NCBI RefSeq assembly: GCF_002078875.1
Contig: NC_034438.1
Span: 67,551,446 to 67,615,445, forward strand
Source of the DNA: Numida meleagris
Lineage: Eukaryota > Chordata > Aves > Galliformes > Numididae
Reading direction: 5' to 3'
Length of the DNA: 64,000 bases
The notes under the pieces were generated by a model that was not told the DNA's origin, did no database searches, and saw only the letters and a list, made by a program, of their open reading frames with translations. A program made the translations under genes and the position numbers. How positions within the stretch are numbered: the first letter of the stretch is position 1; every line of letters begins with the position of its first letter. Below, piece by piece: positions 36,353 through 50,021 of the stretch.

Positions 36353-39074
36353 CTCAAGTATGAGCTATAACAAGTGCTTCAAGAATTTAAATATTTATTT
36401 TTCTATTAACTAAATTAGAAACAAAAATGCAGGAAATACTGAAAAACACTGAGAAAAAAAATGTGGAGAAATAATTTTTTTTTTTAACCTTCATTGTCTT
36501 TTGTAGCCTATTTTGCAAATTCATAGGAGGCATTTATCACTGAAATGAAAGCTTTACATGTAAAGAATAACATTACATAGATAAAAAATAATTTAAGATG
36601 TTAAAGCTGCAATAACAAAGGGGCAGGTTGTACACAAGGTTCCAGATTTAACTACAGTAACTCCATTACTTTAACTGTCATTGTCATTAAACAGAGCTTT
36701 AGCCACAGCATAATTGTTACCCACAAAAAATGTTTTTTCCATTAACCTATTTTAGAAATAATTTGTACTTATCTCTCATATTCGTGTTTATATTGCATAA
36801 TTGCCAAAAGGGTCCTAATGTCATCCTCAAATCCACATAGCAACTTCAATAAGAACATTTGTATGTAAGAAATGATCTGATTTTTTTTTTCTCAAGTCGG
36901 GCTAGGCAAACATAGGTGGCATTTTTTGTTTAAAAAACATCAAGGAAGAAACAGGAAAATGCAGAGTGATATCTGATAAAATGGGACCTAACTGTGGGGA
37001 AATAAAGCTCTTTTGACTTTGAAAAGGAAAAAATCAATACACTGAAAGCAGGTGAAGGGGAATGGAGCAGGCAGAGGCCTATGCCTCAAGTTGTGCACTC
37101 TATAGGTAGGTTTTGTTGCTGTTGTTTTTGTTCGTTGTTTGTATTTCTATGAGTGAGCAGAGGGAATATAAAAGGAAATTGAGCCACACTATCATCAGAA
37201 TGATTGTGATTATCTTAACTCACTAATGGGGATTTCTGCAAGAAGGAAACTTAAAGTCTAAGCAGAGTTCTGCAGAATATAGTGGGAAGGAAAAGCAAAC
37301 AGCTCCTGTCTCCTGTCTGGAAGAATCTGAAATGATGACAGCCCTGTCAGAGGCATTGCATATGTTTGTTTTTTTTTCTAGAATAAGTCAGCAGTTGATT
37401 AAGAAGATGCTTGAAAGGAAGACAACCTCATATAATTCTCTCTCTGCTACATTAGAAAATAATCACTTAATTGCTCAACATATTGCCAAGGGCCTGCAGC
37501 CTTTCTTTGTCCTGAATAATACATGGCTTTTTAAGCTTTTCATTACTTGGCATCAAGTCCCTGTTACAAGCTCCCATTTCCTCTGTGGTTGCTCACTCTG
37601 TCACAAACAACACTGAAAACTTCCAGTCTCACACAACTGTGATGAGTGCAGACCTTACTTTATTCCAAGATGTTGCCCAACACACAGAACATAGAAAAGA
37701 CCAGCATGCTATTAGTGAACACAGCTAACACCTCCATCCTTCTGCCAGTCCCTGGACAAGTTACAGATGCTGTCAGTGACACAACAATACTGCCAGTTCT
37801 AACAGCACATCATATTTTTTGCTCTCATCGAATACCACTGGCAGAAGAAACATTTATATTTTTGACTTCGTACTCTGTTCAGTCAGAATGGGGAAGCCAC
37901 TGATGTGAGCACCACTTCCCAACCTCTTCTCAAGGGATTCTCTTTCATAGGAGTCTCCACTGGTAAGCAAAGTGACAGACATCAGAATCAGAAAGAGTCA
38001 AAATCTTTTCCTTTAACTCCCTGAAAAACTAACTTTGGAGGTCTTCATGGGCACAGCGAGAGAAGGTGTCATGGTTGCAGATGGATACAGCAACATAACA
38101 AAAAATTTCCTAATTTTTTTCCAAAGATGTCACAGAAGTTGCCCTGTTAGTCAAGTTTTCTATCAGTAAAACATAGTCTCACCAAGACTTCAGAGACAGT
38201 TTTGGATCAGGTAGAGATCTAATAAAGGGAAATCATCATCATGTAAAATTTCAAGCCCTACAGAAAGGTATGTGCTTCTAAAATAAATATATGCATAGCT
38301 GTACATTTCTCACCTAGGCACATTTACCAAGACCTATATTTCCATTTATTGGTATATTACATTGTGTCTTTTTCACTTCTGACTACATGCTAACTTTCAG
38401 ACAAGTCACTAAACACAACCTTTCCCTTCCTCAGCACATCAGTCATATTCTTTTATAGAAGGTCTTACTGGGTTGCCCATCACAACTCACCAGATTTAAA
38501 ACACCATTTATTCATGCACAATACTTTGTGCAACAAAAAGAATCTATCTCCTTTAAATTATCATGAAACCATAGTACAATGCTCTTCCACTTCAACATAG
38601 TTGAATTAAAAATACCAGGAAGAAGTCACCTTACTGCAGTATCTAACAGTTTTTAAATATTAAAAAGTCACTAAACATTGAATAAATGCATGCCCCTTAA
38701 GCATACAGCTTTCTCTTTTCAAAACAATTGTGCAACCTGTATGGAACTGCCAGTGGTACCAACAACTTTTTCACAATTGGTTTAACATAACACCAGAACC
38801 ACAGAAAACTACAGAACTACAGAACCACTCAAAATTCTTTGAGAAGAATGGACAGTCAGGCTTCATCATGACGTTCATGCTTATGGAAGCAGATGCCTAT
38901 AAGCATCAAGGGGATGTTTAATTGGGATAATAAATTGCAACAATTTACTCAAAGACAAACTAAGTACTGATGAACATAATACTAAAGGAATCCTGAGAGA
39001 GAAAACACCATTTTTTTTGTTATCTTTACTGTAAAGTAGCTGAGTAGAAATTAAAACTTCTCTGCACAGCCTGT
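36353..39074. other. Unannotated sequence
   Basis: No recognised gene or transposon in 2.7 kb. Open frames at 37332-37616 and 37646-37903 match nothing I know. Confidence 0.5.
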
Positions 39075-39205
39075 GCTCAATCACACTTACAGTAAAGTGC
39101 TTTCTGGTGTTCAGAGGGAACATCCTGTGTTTGTGTCCTTTGCCTCTTGACTTATCATCCTCTCACTGTCTGCGGAAGAGCCCCAATTCCTTTGTCTGTG
39201 GAAGA
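39075..39205 (-). mobile_element. CR1 LINE fragment (3' UTR/ORF2 end region)
   Basis: 'TTCTGGTGTTCAGAGGGAAC', 'ATCCTGTGTTTGTGTCC' and 'TTGCCTCTTGACTTATCATC' match the reverse complement of a CR1 region that normally lies about 200-300 bp from the 3' end. The terminal repeat is absent and divergence is substantial. The limits are approximate. Confidence 0.6.
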
Positions 39206-40281
39206 AGCAGAAATGAGAGCTCAACAACAAAAATAAAATAATTTTTAAAATGACAATAATAGTAATAGTAATAAAGCATTAAAAAACAGGTGGCAGACTG
39301 TAGAAGACAAGGCCTGTTCTTCGGATGGATAGTTGTTTCATGCTTTCCAGATGATACATAACATCACAGCTACTGATGACAATAAACTAAATCAAATTCC
39401 TTAGGTTTTATGCCATTCGGCTCACACACACTCCTTTCAACACCACTATCTTTTTTTTTCACTGTCGTAGGTTGCATGTCCACAATTATAGCTCCTCACC
39501 AAGATGCACTAATTTATTTGTAGGTCAAAGTTCCATATTCCAAATAATTGATTTATTCTTTTTTTATACAGATACATCAAAGATGCTGACCCCTGACATA
39601 TCAACAAAACAAACCACTTTGGCTTAGTAGTGCCTTCTTCAGAGTTCTGTATTTTTGAAGAAAATAATCTGTGCAAAGCCTGAATATGATACTAATTACC
39701 TTGCTTGTTCTTACGGCAAGCAATTGGAAAATATCTCAGCAGCTCCTGCAGTTTTACTTCTTGTGCACTTAAGGTGGTCATAGTAACACATTTTTTCCTT
39801 CTCAGAAAGTACTACTTGCAGTATGTCACCTGCTGAATAAATGACACAGGTTGTTTCAAAGAACATCCTCTTGGAAATAGGAAGATATGTAATCTCCAAG
39901 AACTTCAATCTTTCTTTCCTGCATATTATTACCAAATAATTTTCTTCTCCCTCTTTGTCATCTAAAATTCATTACTGATTTCAGTAATTTTGAGTATTCT
40001 CACAGCTTTTAGAAAGTAGTACAATCCTAACCATAGAACCTGAGGAATTGTGAAGGAAGAGAGGAGTGACTGTGCTCTGCAGCTCTTCTCCAGTTCTGGA
40101 CAGCTCAGGGACTTCATTCATCGCAACAGACATAGCAAGTTTGCACCAAAACTAATTCTGTTTTCACAAAGAGAAACAAATTTCTCTGTACGTAAAAAGC
40201 AGAGGCTCTAGGTTCAATTGTAGATGCCATAGTGTCACGTTACTCCAGCCACCCTCTATTCATGCTCTTCCTTTCCCTTAA
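39206..40281. other. Unannotated sequence
   Basis: No recognisable gene or repeat. Confidence 0.5.
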
Positions 40282-41082
40282 AAGATGTTATCTGCCTGGA
40301 CTTGTGCAAAGTGTCTGACACTGTCCTGCACGACATCCTGGTCACCTAATTGCAGAAAAATGGATTTGATGGATGAATCACTCACTGGATAAGGAATTGG
40401 CTGGATGGTCACACACAGAGAGTTGCAGTCAATAGCTCAGTGTCCAAGTGGAAACAGATGATGAGTGGCATTCCTTGGGGATCGGTGTTGGGACCAGTGT
40501 TACATAACATCTTTGTAGGCAACATGGACAGTGGGATTGAGTGCACCCTCAGCAAGTTTGCAGATGACACCAAGCTGAGTCATGCAGCTGATACATTAGA
40601 GAGAAGGGATGCCATCTAGAGGGACCTGGACAGGCTGGAGAAGTGGGTCCATGCCAACCTCATGAAGTTCAACAAGGCCAAGGCTGAGAGAGCTGGGGCT
40701 TTTCAGTCCGAAGAAGAGAAGGCTCTGAGCCTTATTGCAGTCTTCCAGTACCTGAAGGGGGCCGACAGGAAAGCTGGGGATGGACTTTTCAGAAGGGCAG
40801 GTAGCAACAGAATGAGGGAAAATGGCTTTAAACTGGAAGAGGGTCAATTTAGGAAGAAAATCAGGAAGAAATTCTTTACTGTGAGGGTGGTGAGACACTG
40901 GAACAGGTTGCCAAGAGAGACTGTGGGTACCCCCTCCCTAGAAGCGTTCAAGGCCAGGCTGGATGGGGCTGTGAGCAACCTGGTCTAGAGGGAGATGTCC
41001 CTGCCTATAGCAGGGGGTTGGAACTGGGTGATCTTGAAGGTCCCTTCCAACCCAAACCATCATATGATTCTATGATTCTATG
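40282..41082 (+). mobile_element. CR1 LINE, 3' half with internal deletion
   Basis: The longest CR1 in the window. It opens in the RT region ('CTGGACTTGTGCAAAG'). It passes the segment encoding the RT active-site neighbourhood ('AGTTTGCAGATGACACCAAG', the FADDTK motif) and ends with CATATGATTCTATGATTCTATG. From 40662 to 40988 a 108-codon frame encodes the ORF2 C-terminus, including RVVRHWNRLPRE and [17 protein letters not shown]. Between FNKAK and ERAGAF about 100 or more codons normally present are missing, joined near 40676-40690. In-frame stops upstream ('CATCTAG' at about 40613-40619) make it a pseudo-copy. Confidence 0.95.
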
Positions 41083-44000
41083 TGCAGACAGCTATGAACA
41101 CAGAGGATTTTATGACAGGGTTCACAGTACAGCTGTGCTCTTCTCAAATGGTTTCAAGAGGTTTTTGTAGCTCTGATTTTCCCATTCTGAGAGACCAAAG
41201 GGCTCAGGGTGAAGGAGAAGATCATTTTCAGCTGTGACAGAATCATCTATACATTCTTGACAGGCAGGTAATAAGTGCACTATTAATGTTTGAATATTCT
41301 GATTTTGACAGCTGTCTTGGAAATAACATGGTTTGGAGAATCAGTTCTTGCTCCTGTATTTTATCTTGGGATAAGACTATATTTAGCTAGGCATTGAGAA
41401 GCAGTGTTTGAAAATTTTTCAGAATCCAGAGATCCTTACACAGCAGATGATACTCAAAGAAAAAGCAACAGAGAAACTAAGTGCATAATTGTATTTGTAC
41501 AGAGACCACTATTGTGGTCAAAGGTTTCACTACTGTGCTATATCTTAAGTTATCCATATATGAAAAGAATTAATGAGCAGCTCTGATGACCTCCTGATAT
41601 ATCATAGATCTTTAGGAAAATCAAGTAAGTCTGACTTGCAGTGTAAGCATATTAGAAGAGTTCTGAAAATTTTTTAATGTTCCAAATTTTAAAATTCAGA
41701 ACGTTAATTTTTTTAACAGCTGACAAGGAATTTGATCAACAACCTGAAAATTATATATTTTCATGTTCCCATGAGTGCCATTTTTGCAATCAAGGGATAT
41801 GCTATATGAGAAACATATCATTTGACTGACTCTTCTTAATTTCTCCAGTCCAAGCCATACAAATTCTACATTTACACCTGCAAAAGTCAGCAGGCCCGCG
41901 TTCTCTTGGTTCTTTAGAACTTTAGTGGGACAGATACTTTCTTCACTCACAATTCAGTTTTCATTGTGCAAGCTACCAATATCCTTTTATTTTCTCTACT
42001 TCCATTTATGTACCTTCAATTTCATTTGCTTTTATGCAACTCATCTCATCTGCATGTGAGAATGATGGTCTGAACCTATTTATGCTTGTTCCACAGGTCA
42101 CATCAAACCATACAGTAGCCAGTTAAAGATGGATACACTTTTATTGAGCCATCTATCAGACAAAAATCTCAATTTTTCACATATCTTGCCATCACTCACA
42201 CTTCTATTTGCCCAGAAGCAAAGTCCACTAGGACAGAAACTGCATATTGCGTATGCATCTCCTTGGCACTTAGTAAGAAACATAAAGCAATTTTTAAATT
42301 AATCCCATTCACAAATTAAAAACACATTTTCATGTCAATTTCCCAAGGAGAGCACCAGTATCCAATGCAGGAAAAATCATATCTGTACTGTCTTCAGATT
42401 CAATTCTATGAGACTGTGTTGTGCCAGATGAAAACATATCCTTACTATCCAACATTTTAAGCAGTACATGAAAAATGCCTAAAAGCTTTTTAAAATCCTT
42501 AAATGCAGCAGAGCTTACTTGCTGGGAGTATTACTTGCCATTGTTCCTTGTTAATTACTTTCCTATCACGATCTTAAAAATCTGAAAAGTTATATTCCCA
42601 GTATTTTACTTCATGCCAATACAATTTTCTTAGACAAGATCAGCTCACTGCAGCTTTTCAGCCTGGTGCGACAACAGACTTAAAAGAAAACCCCAAAACC
42701 TACAATTTTCTAGCATTCTGGTTCCAAAGACATAAATCATCAGAAAATGAAATTAGATTGTTCTTAATGTTTTACATTTGAAATGGGCAAAGTTGAAGGC
42801 AAAAAAGATGATATACAACCCTGTCCCTCTTCCCTCCTACATTTCCAAGAAAGAAAACCACACAAATCACACTAAAACAGGCAGGGTGATTATTGGCATT
42901 TTGGCACATCACACTCCTGCTCAGTGCTATTGTTTCCACTGAGTTAATACCATACATAGACACTTTGAGAAACAAATAAAAGATGAGTAAACAAAAGCAT
43001 AGCTATAAACATAACAGAAACTTCCCACTAGCTCCTGTGCTTGTCGGGGGAATTAGGCTTTCTGTCTTGTCATATACTAGTTAACTCAGACACAGTACTT
43101 ATGGAAGTAAAAGGTAAATCAAATACAACTTTTCAGGCCTTTACAATTATGAAGAACTTTAATCTGAGTCTGCAAACCTAATTGAGAGCATGATAATAAG
43201 TATCATGTTATGCTGGTGTGATACAAAGGGGACAAGAGTGTTGTTGTAACTTTTGAGGCCTTAAACTTTCCTAATTCTTCTCAATTGTAAAAAGCCTCTC
43301 TAATCTCAGTGAATATATCCCTATTTTTGATAATCCTCCTGGCTCAATATTGGACTTTCATTGCAGACATGCTGATATGACTTTACAGTAGGAGACAGTC
43401 ACTCATGATCACCTGTCCTGGAGAATGGACAGCATTAATTCAGGGGGCCAAAAGGTGGAGAGAAAAAAAAACATATGAGGATAAGAAGAGAGCTTAATGC
43501 CTGCAGTATTGAAGATAACAGACAATTTCCTAACAACAAGAGTAAAATCTGAACAGTTTTCGAGAGTATGAGACTTGGAAGTGTTCACAGAAGAAATCAT
43601 TAACCTGATACATATAGTGTTTCAAATTTCAGTCTGTCTCACTGTCATACACACATCAGGCACTTTTACTGTCTCTTGATCCACTTATTCTGCCTCAATT
43701 TCCATTTAATTATTATGATGGTGCTTATGTACTCCTGGCTGAGGTGCTCACCAGCCCAGGTTTCTTTTGTCCTGTTTCTATGAGATTAAACAGTTAATAA
43801 AAAATGATCCTGAATGAAGGGGACACATAACTGAGTTAATTGCTTCACACTAGAATACACAGCCATTTAGAATTGGTCTGATTCTATTCATTCTAACAGC
43901 ATGGAAGTAAATAAGCAATTTTCATACATATTACAACAAATAAGAATGTCAGAGGTTAATTCATGTTCCTGGGATTATCAGTCTAGAGTGGATGGATAAA

Positions 44001-44100
44001 ATGCACCTTTCCATACCTACACCATTCTATTAATCCACCCATTTAGGTGTGAAATGTATCTGGAATGAGGCTTACTTGAAATCTGGGGAAAAAATCAACT
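41083..44100. other. Unannotated sequence (repeat-free, part 1)
   Basis: No recognisable transposon, simple repeat longer than about 15 bases, or gene. Confidence 0.5.
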
Positions 44101-47100
44101 AAATAGAATAAGATTGGGGAAGAAAGGTTGAAATAGCCTGCTTCAATCAAAATAACAGGTAAGAACCCAAAACAATGTCTATGTTCATTATTTTATGTGA
44201 TATCAATCTTAAAAGAGCTATGAACATATCACATTACTCCAAAAAACATACTTTCTGTGCTTTGCTTATTAATGGAAAGAAAAAACAGGCTGGAGAAATG
44301 AAATAGATTTTATTCACTTAGAGTTTCATAGTCCATTGCACAACTACTACCTAGCTAATTCTTCATAAAGAGAGATAATTACTTTAATGGAGATTAAGTA
44401 TAATTTAAAATTCACATTCATCTACCCAGTGCAGGTTGAATTAAACCTGAAATGGGGGCTCTTCAGTGAGATCTTGCCTTTGCATTTTGGTTGGTTTTGG
44501 TTTCTTGCTTCCTTCCTCCTCTTTTACACTTCATCCATCATTGTCTTTTATACCAGCCTCAAACTAAGAATTTCCACTGCTCAGTTAGTACAGCTTTTCT
44601 GATGCCCACTGACACACGCAGCATATCTGAAAATTAAAATCAGAAGAGCAGAAGTGCTGTACAAGTTGTTTTTACATACAGCTACACGGAAAAGAGCACT
44701 CCAAACCAGTGCTAGGGAAGATTTGCCAGCAGCAAGAGACTTAGTTTTCCATACTACTAACTTTTTCCACATAGTTTTGTAAATACAGTTAATGCTGAAC
44801 AAAAAGTAGAATAAGAAGAAATGAAATCTAATTTCAAATCAGAAGTATAGCACAAAAATTATAGAGAGACTTTAATTCAAGTAAGAATTTTGCTCAGGTA
44901 TTAAGGTGAAATACAAAAGAAATTTAAATATGTTAAGGAATGAAAACGTGCATTTGAGAGACGCTGACATCTTCAAAGTTGTATTTATACAGTTAAAATT
45001 CATACCTTCATTGACTGCAATCCCAAATACAATTAAACAGATGCTGAAAAAAACTGACATTTTTCCTCATTATTTCTATTTCTTTTCATATACTAACATA
45101 AGTGTTCTTGAAGGGATTTTAACCTTCTAGTTCTCCTTCACTATAATTTTGCCTTCTCATCTTGCACCAAAGAGCCCTTTCCTCCATTAAATCAATGCAG
45201 TGATGCCTTGCCTGAAATGACCACCAGTACCTGGGTGACTGAAGCTGCTAGCTTTCAAAAGGCATTAACCCACCTTCTCTGGCACCTAGGGATAGTAAGG
45301 ACTCTTGAGCTTGGGAAGTGCAACATTTTGTTCTCATACAACAGACCTGACATTTCTGCAATAGCATTATTTTGTAAGTGATTTGTTTTTTAACCTCCAG
45401 GGTAGTGTCTGATATATCGCTGCTCCTCCTCCTCCATCACGATCATTCATTCGTGCCTTCTCCTTAAACTTTCCCTTTGCTTGCAAGAACATACCTGCCC
45501 CTAAAGAAAGAACGAGAAGCCAGCTTTTCTAAACAAGGCAATTAGTCATGATTACCAGATCTTCTGCTTCCAGTGTTTGATATGAAACACACACAGGAGC
45601 CTTCACTACAAAACCTGTACCTTCCCATACATGCGACCTAGAAAGTGAAATTCTCCCTCACACAAGCAGTCAGCAGAAGACCTATGTCCCTGCTAGCTCT
45701 TCACACCGAACATTTCCTAGGCCTTCCACCCACCATAGGGACAGATGTGGGTTTTGCTTTAGAAAATTAAACATTCCAGTGAATGAAAACCTCCCAGAAG
45801 ATTATAAAGTAGAAAGAAAGGTTGAGTCTATGGAGTAATGTACTAGATGTAAAGTGTCTAGCCGATAGATCAGGACCCGAAGACCACTAAAAATAAAAAT
45901 AAATCTATTACAAGTAGCTGCTGCCTGTTTCAGCATGGTGATGTATGAAAATGGCAATGCATGTGTTTCCTTCAGCCCACAGCATTCACTGCTGTTCCAA
46001 GCATATAAACTGCTTTTATTAAGAGAGGATAATTTTATCTGTACACCTCATGACAATTTTTGAATCACTGTGTATAAGACATCTGATTTAGAATAGAGTT
46101 GATGCAGTTTGGGGGCTTGGCTTTCAGAGACTGGCACTCTGCCTGTGGAAACTAGACTGGGGCAATGAGTTAACTTTATATTTGAATCAATAATGAAGGA
46201 TTGAATGATTCTCCATATTGTATTGCTTATTCCTCAGAATATAAATATAATTTATACCAATTTTCTTCCCTTTCCACCAATTACTTCTTCCCTTCTTTCT
46301 ACGTTTTTCAGATATCCATATATGTTTTTCTCTTTCCTATCAAATGCCATCTTCTAATTATTTTAGTAATCAATAACCTACATCCAAATTAAAAGCTTCA
46401 AAAATAAAACATAATCGTATCATAGAACACTTCCTGAAAATAAGTTTACCCATTGAAGGAGATTTGCACTTTCTTTTCTTCGCATGACCTTCGTTATGGA
46501 TTGTGCTGACAGAGCAGCTGTTAACAGAGGTGACATAACCCTAACTATGGGCATTTGACTTCTCATCCTGACAATATCATGGCCAAGCTGTGATCACTCA
46601 ACAAAATGTGATTTAGAATGGAAGAGAGAGAGAAATCTGGATGCAGGTCTGCAATATTTCATCCTTCCTTCAGCAGCACCCAACGTGGTACTACTACTTT
46701 TGCATGACGTGGCAGCTGCTGCACAGCTGTGCAGGAGGTCACATACCTAGAGGTGCAATTTCATAACCTCTCCAAAGGCTGCTTTCCCCAAAAGCAAAAT
46801 GGAGATAGTAATCAAAACAACCTGAGAAAAACACAGAAAAAAACTGGAATAATAGTTGCAGCTACATTGCAAAGTAATTGGCATTGTTGTTTAAGCTGTT
46901 ACAAACCTTTAACTGTTACACTTTCTTTTCACTTAAATCTTAATTTCCTTCATTATATCCAGATTTGTATTATTCTGCCACCAAGTATGAGATTTAACAT
47001 ATAATATTAATAGTCATTAATAATAGTCTAAATTTCTGAGGACAGAATACATTAATTCTACTGTTAAAAAATCCTGGTTTATATCTCTCCAGTATTCTCA

Positions 47101-47782
47101 GCTGCTCATCTGAGTTGCACTATGAATAAGCTATTTCCAAATTCTTTACACTGTAGAAATGCTAATTCCTTTCTAGGCAGAACAGATCCCTTTAGCAGGT
47201 AGAAGAATTTGAATATAAACCTTCTAATTGCCTTCAAAATGCTGATTATCTTCACATGTTGCATCATGTAGAATGCAAAGACAGAAAGAAAACCATTAAC
47301 AGAAGATATTACTGAGCATTAAAAAACATAGCACCATGAGCTGTCACTAAAATTTACTTATCATGCTCCCATGTGAAGTCAATTTGTGTATTCAAGAACT
47401 AGCAAAGGAACATGCTTGGGTCCATCATAATATGGAAACATCTTCATTAGATTTTTTATCCAGCTGCTCCAAAATCTATAGAACAGCTATCAAAAAGTGA
47501 AAGCCATTACCTGTTATTTCACAAAACCTTCAGACACAGCCCCTGAATCTACACCAGTCTTCTTTCATCTTCTTTGTCTTGGCTAGCTGTTAGCTGAAGG
47601 TGTATTCAACTAGCTTGTTCATCCTCCCTCTCACAGCTGTGTTTGGGAGGAATGCATTACCCACAGCTGCTAACAAGGAAATGCAGCTTCTAAAAGGAGA
47701 GCTGCTGGTAGACATTCAGCTTGTAAATCTCTGCCAGTTTTCTGCAAGATCTAACATCTGTGGTTTTTCATCATTAGAAGGC
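44101..47782. other. Unannotated sequence (repeat-free, part 2)
   Basis: As for the preceding stretch: only short unrecognised open frames and no recognised mobile element. Confidence 0.5.
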
Positions 47783-47806
47783 AAAAAAAAAAAAAAAAAA
47801 AAAAAA
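47783..47806. repeat. Poly(A) run (A24)
   Basis: Twenty-four uninterrupted A residues. There is no AATAAA upstream and no recognisable retrocopy body or target duplication. Confidence 0.95.
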
Positions 47807-48217
47807 GCCAGCATTGCAAGTCTTTAGGGACTAATCCTGGAAGATCAATATTTAGACCGACAACACCTTTCCTGTGTTGTAATGCACCTCCTTATGCACG
47901 CTTACTTCCTGCAGTTATTTTTAATTATGCTGTAACAATATGTTAGGTGCAGTAGCATAGGAAGAGGAGAACAGGCAGAACTGGAAGTCCAGGGAGGGGT
48001 AAGTATGATCAGTCACAATGTTTCTTGCTGTTCCTTAGAAAGCCTTACTGTTCAGTCACCAAGCTCATTACATTGCTTTTTCCCTACATTTTTACTGCAT
48101 ATGGCATTGCACTTATTCTTTGCTTCTTTTGAAAGAGTCCAAATGACTCTCTTTAACCTGATCCCGTCATTCAAAAGAGTATGCTAAGATTTGTGTGGTT
48201 TTATTAGAAAAGTATTT

Positions 48218-48305
48218 CATGGAATCATAGTGTTTTGGGCTGGAAGGGACCTTCAGGATCATCTAGTTCAAGCCCCCCTACTATAGGCAGGGATACCTCC
48301 CACTA
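48218..48305 (-). mobile_element. CR1 LINE, 3' terminal stub
   Basis: CATGGAATCATAG, 'GGCTGGAAGGGACCTTCAGG', 'ATCATCTAGTTCAAGCCCCC' and 'AGGCAGGGATACCTCCCACT' are the reverse complement of the last 90 or so bases of CR1. It is severely 5' truncated. Confidence 0.88.
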
Positions 48306-48561
48306 AACCAAGTTATTACCTAAATACTCGTCACTTTACACAGAATTCATATCAACAGTGTTCATTAGATGGGAATGATGAGTGATATATTTCATTTCCC
48401 ATGTATCATCTGGGCAAGCTCTGTTAATTAAGCAGGTCACATTACCTCTAAAGCTATATTGATCAGAAATGCACCTAGAAGTAGGAAAAGCTACACCACA
48501 AAATGATACCTAGTAAAGAAGGACATCTAGTGGGGTTTTTCCACAGCTATGGGGAAAAAAA
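48306..48561. other. Unannotated sequence
   Basis: A spacer between two oppositely oriented CR1 ends. Nothing recognisable. Confidence 0.5.
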
Positions 48562-48726
48562 GATGTCTTTGTAAGTACAATTTATTTACTGTGAGAGTGA
48601 TCAAACACTTGAATAAGCTTTCTAGCAAGGTGTTCTGTGCCTATAGGTATTCAAAAGGCGTTAGGGTAATTAGGTAAGCTAGCCCTGAAGTGGTCAGGTG
48701 GTTGGACTGGGTGATCACATTGTACC
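48562..48726 (+). mobile_element. Old CR1 LINE 3' fragment
   Basis: 'TTTACTGTGAGAGTGATCAA', 'ACACTTGAATAAGCTTTCTA', 'GGTATTCAAAAGGCGTTAGG' and 'GTTGGACTGGGTGATCAC' follow the CR1 3' order with heavy divergence. The terminal repeat is lost. Confidence 0.7.
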
Positions 48727-50021
48727 ACCAAAGGAGTCTGGTACCCAGTGTGCATTGACACAGTCTTACACACAGAGACAAGATATTTATTTATTTTATA
48801 TATGTGCCTTGCCCTACCTTACCTTGCCTTCCCTGAGCTTTGTCTTGGAAGATCTCTCATAAAAACATTTTGGCGTCAATATCTGAAAATAAAATATAGG
48901 CAGTAACAGGCACCAAATGCTATTTTTAATAACAAAACAATATTTCAAGAGGCATCCTTGAGCAGGAATAAAAAAATTCAGGACTAGTAAGTTTATTTTT
49001 ATATATAAACAGAGCTTATTGGTAAACTGACAAACAGGTCAAATTCCTCTACCTATGACATGAAAGGAAAGTTGGAATTTCATGATGGTCTGTTAAAGTC
49101 CTGTGTGGCAATGATTTGGCCTCTTCACACACAAAAATAAGAGGAGTACCTAGTGGAAAAAAAAAAAGAGAAAAGGAAGCAAATCACATCTTTCAAAAAG
49201 AGGATTGTTGTTGCTTTTTAAGAAAAATGTTGATTTCATTAAAAATATTAATTTCAGTAAAGATTTTGACTCCTTTTCTATTTGATTAATGTGAAAAATT
49301 GTCTTTTTTGTCTACAGTCTGTTTCCTTTCACTTTATGGAAACTACATATAACAAAATAATATCTGCTACAGTGACAGATTTTAGGAATCACCAATAAAA
49401 AAAAAAAAAGCAACATTCCTGAGATCAAACATGTGGAACAATACATTAAAAATCATTAATTCTACATAGAATTAGAAATGCCTTTTGAGATGTACATGCC
49501 TTTTTAATGCCAGGAAATTCTCTAGAATGTAAGAATTGCAGCACAATTAGTGTGTGGTTGACCAGTATAGAATTTTGCCTTAGCAACCACCAAAAAATTT
49601 GCTTCAGATAAAGTTTTAAGATATACAAGCAAATATTTAAGGAATTCAACCTCGTATTTTCTCCTTCTGCTGTTCAACTTCTTTTTTTATTTCTCTTTCA
49701 TCATTTCTGAATGGAAACAACATAAGAACAGTGTGATATCTATCCTTATGTAATTCATTTCACTCTATCTGAAGGACTGTATTTTTTTTTTATAGTTATT
49801 TATCTTATATCTGAAAACTGAAAGTAATGAAAAAAGTAGTATTTGGATGAGTTATTTTCCTTTAGAGGATGTGAAGTGGATGTGACTCTAAGACACCATG
49901 GTATGGGCTGATAAGCATTATGAGACTGGGGAATAAAAATCCTACATTCCAGAGAGGTTGGGTGAGAAACAACCTGCTTCTGAGTAACAAGAAACAATGC
50001 CATTAATTTGCTGTTTACTAC
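48727..50021. other. Unannotated sequence
   Basis: No recognised gene or transposon. Short A-runs at about 49150-49165 and 49396-49408. Confidence 0.5.

Noticed and set aside
47783..47806. Poly(A) runs here and at 17885-17926, 26986-27001 and 62887-62905 considered as tails of processed pseudogenes
   Set aside because: No polyadenylation signal at the right distance, no recognisable transcript body and no target duplication.
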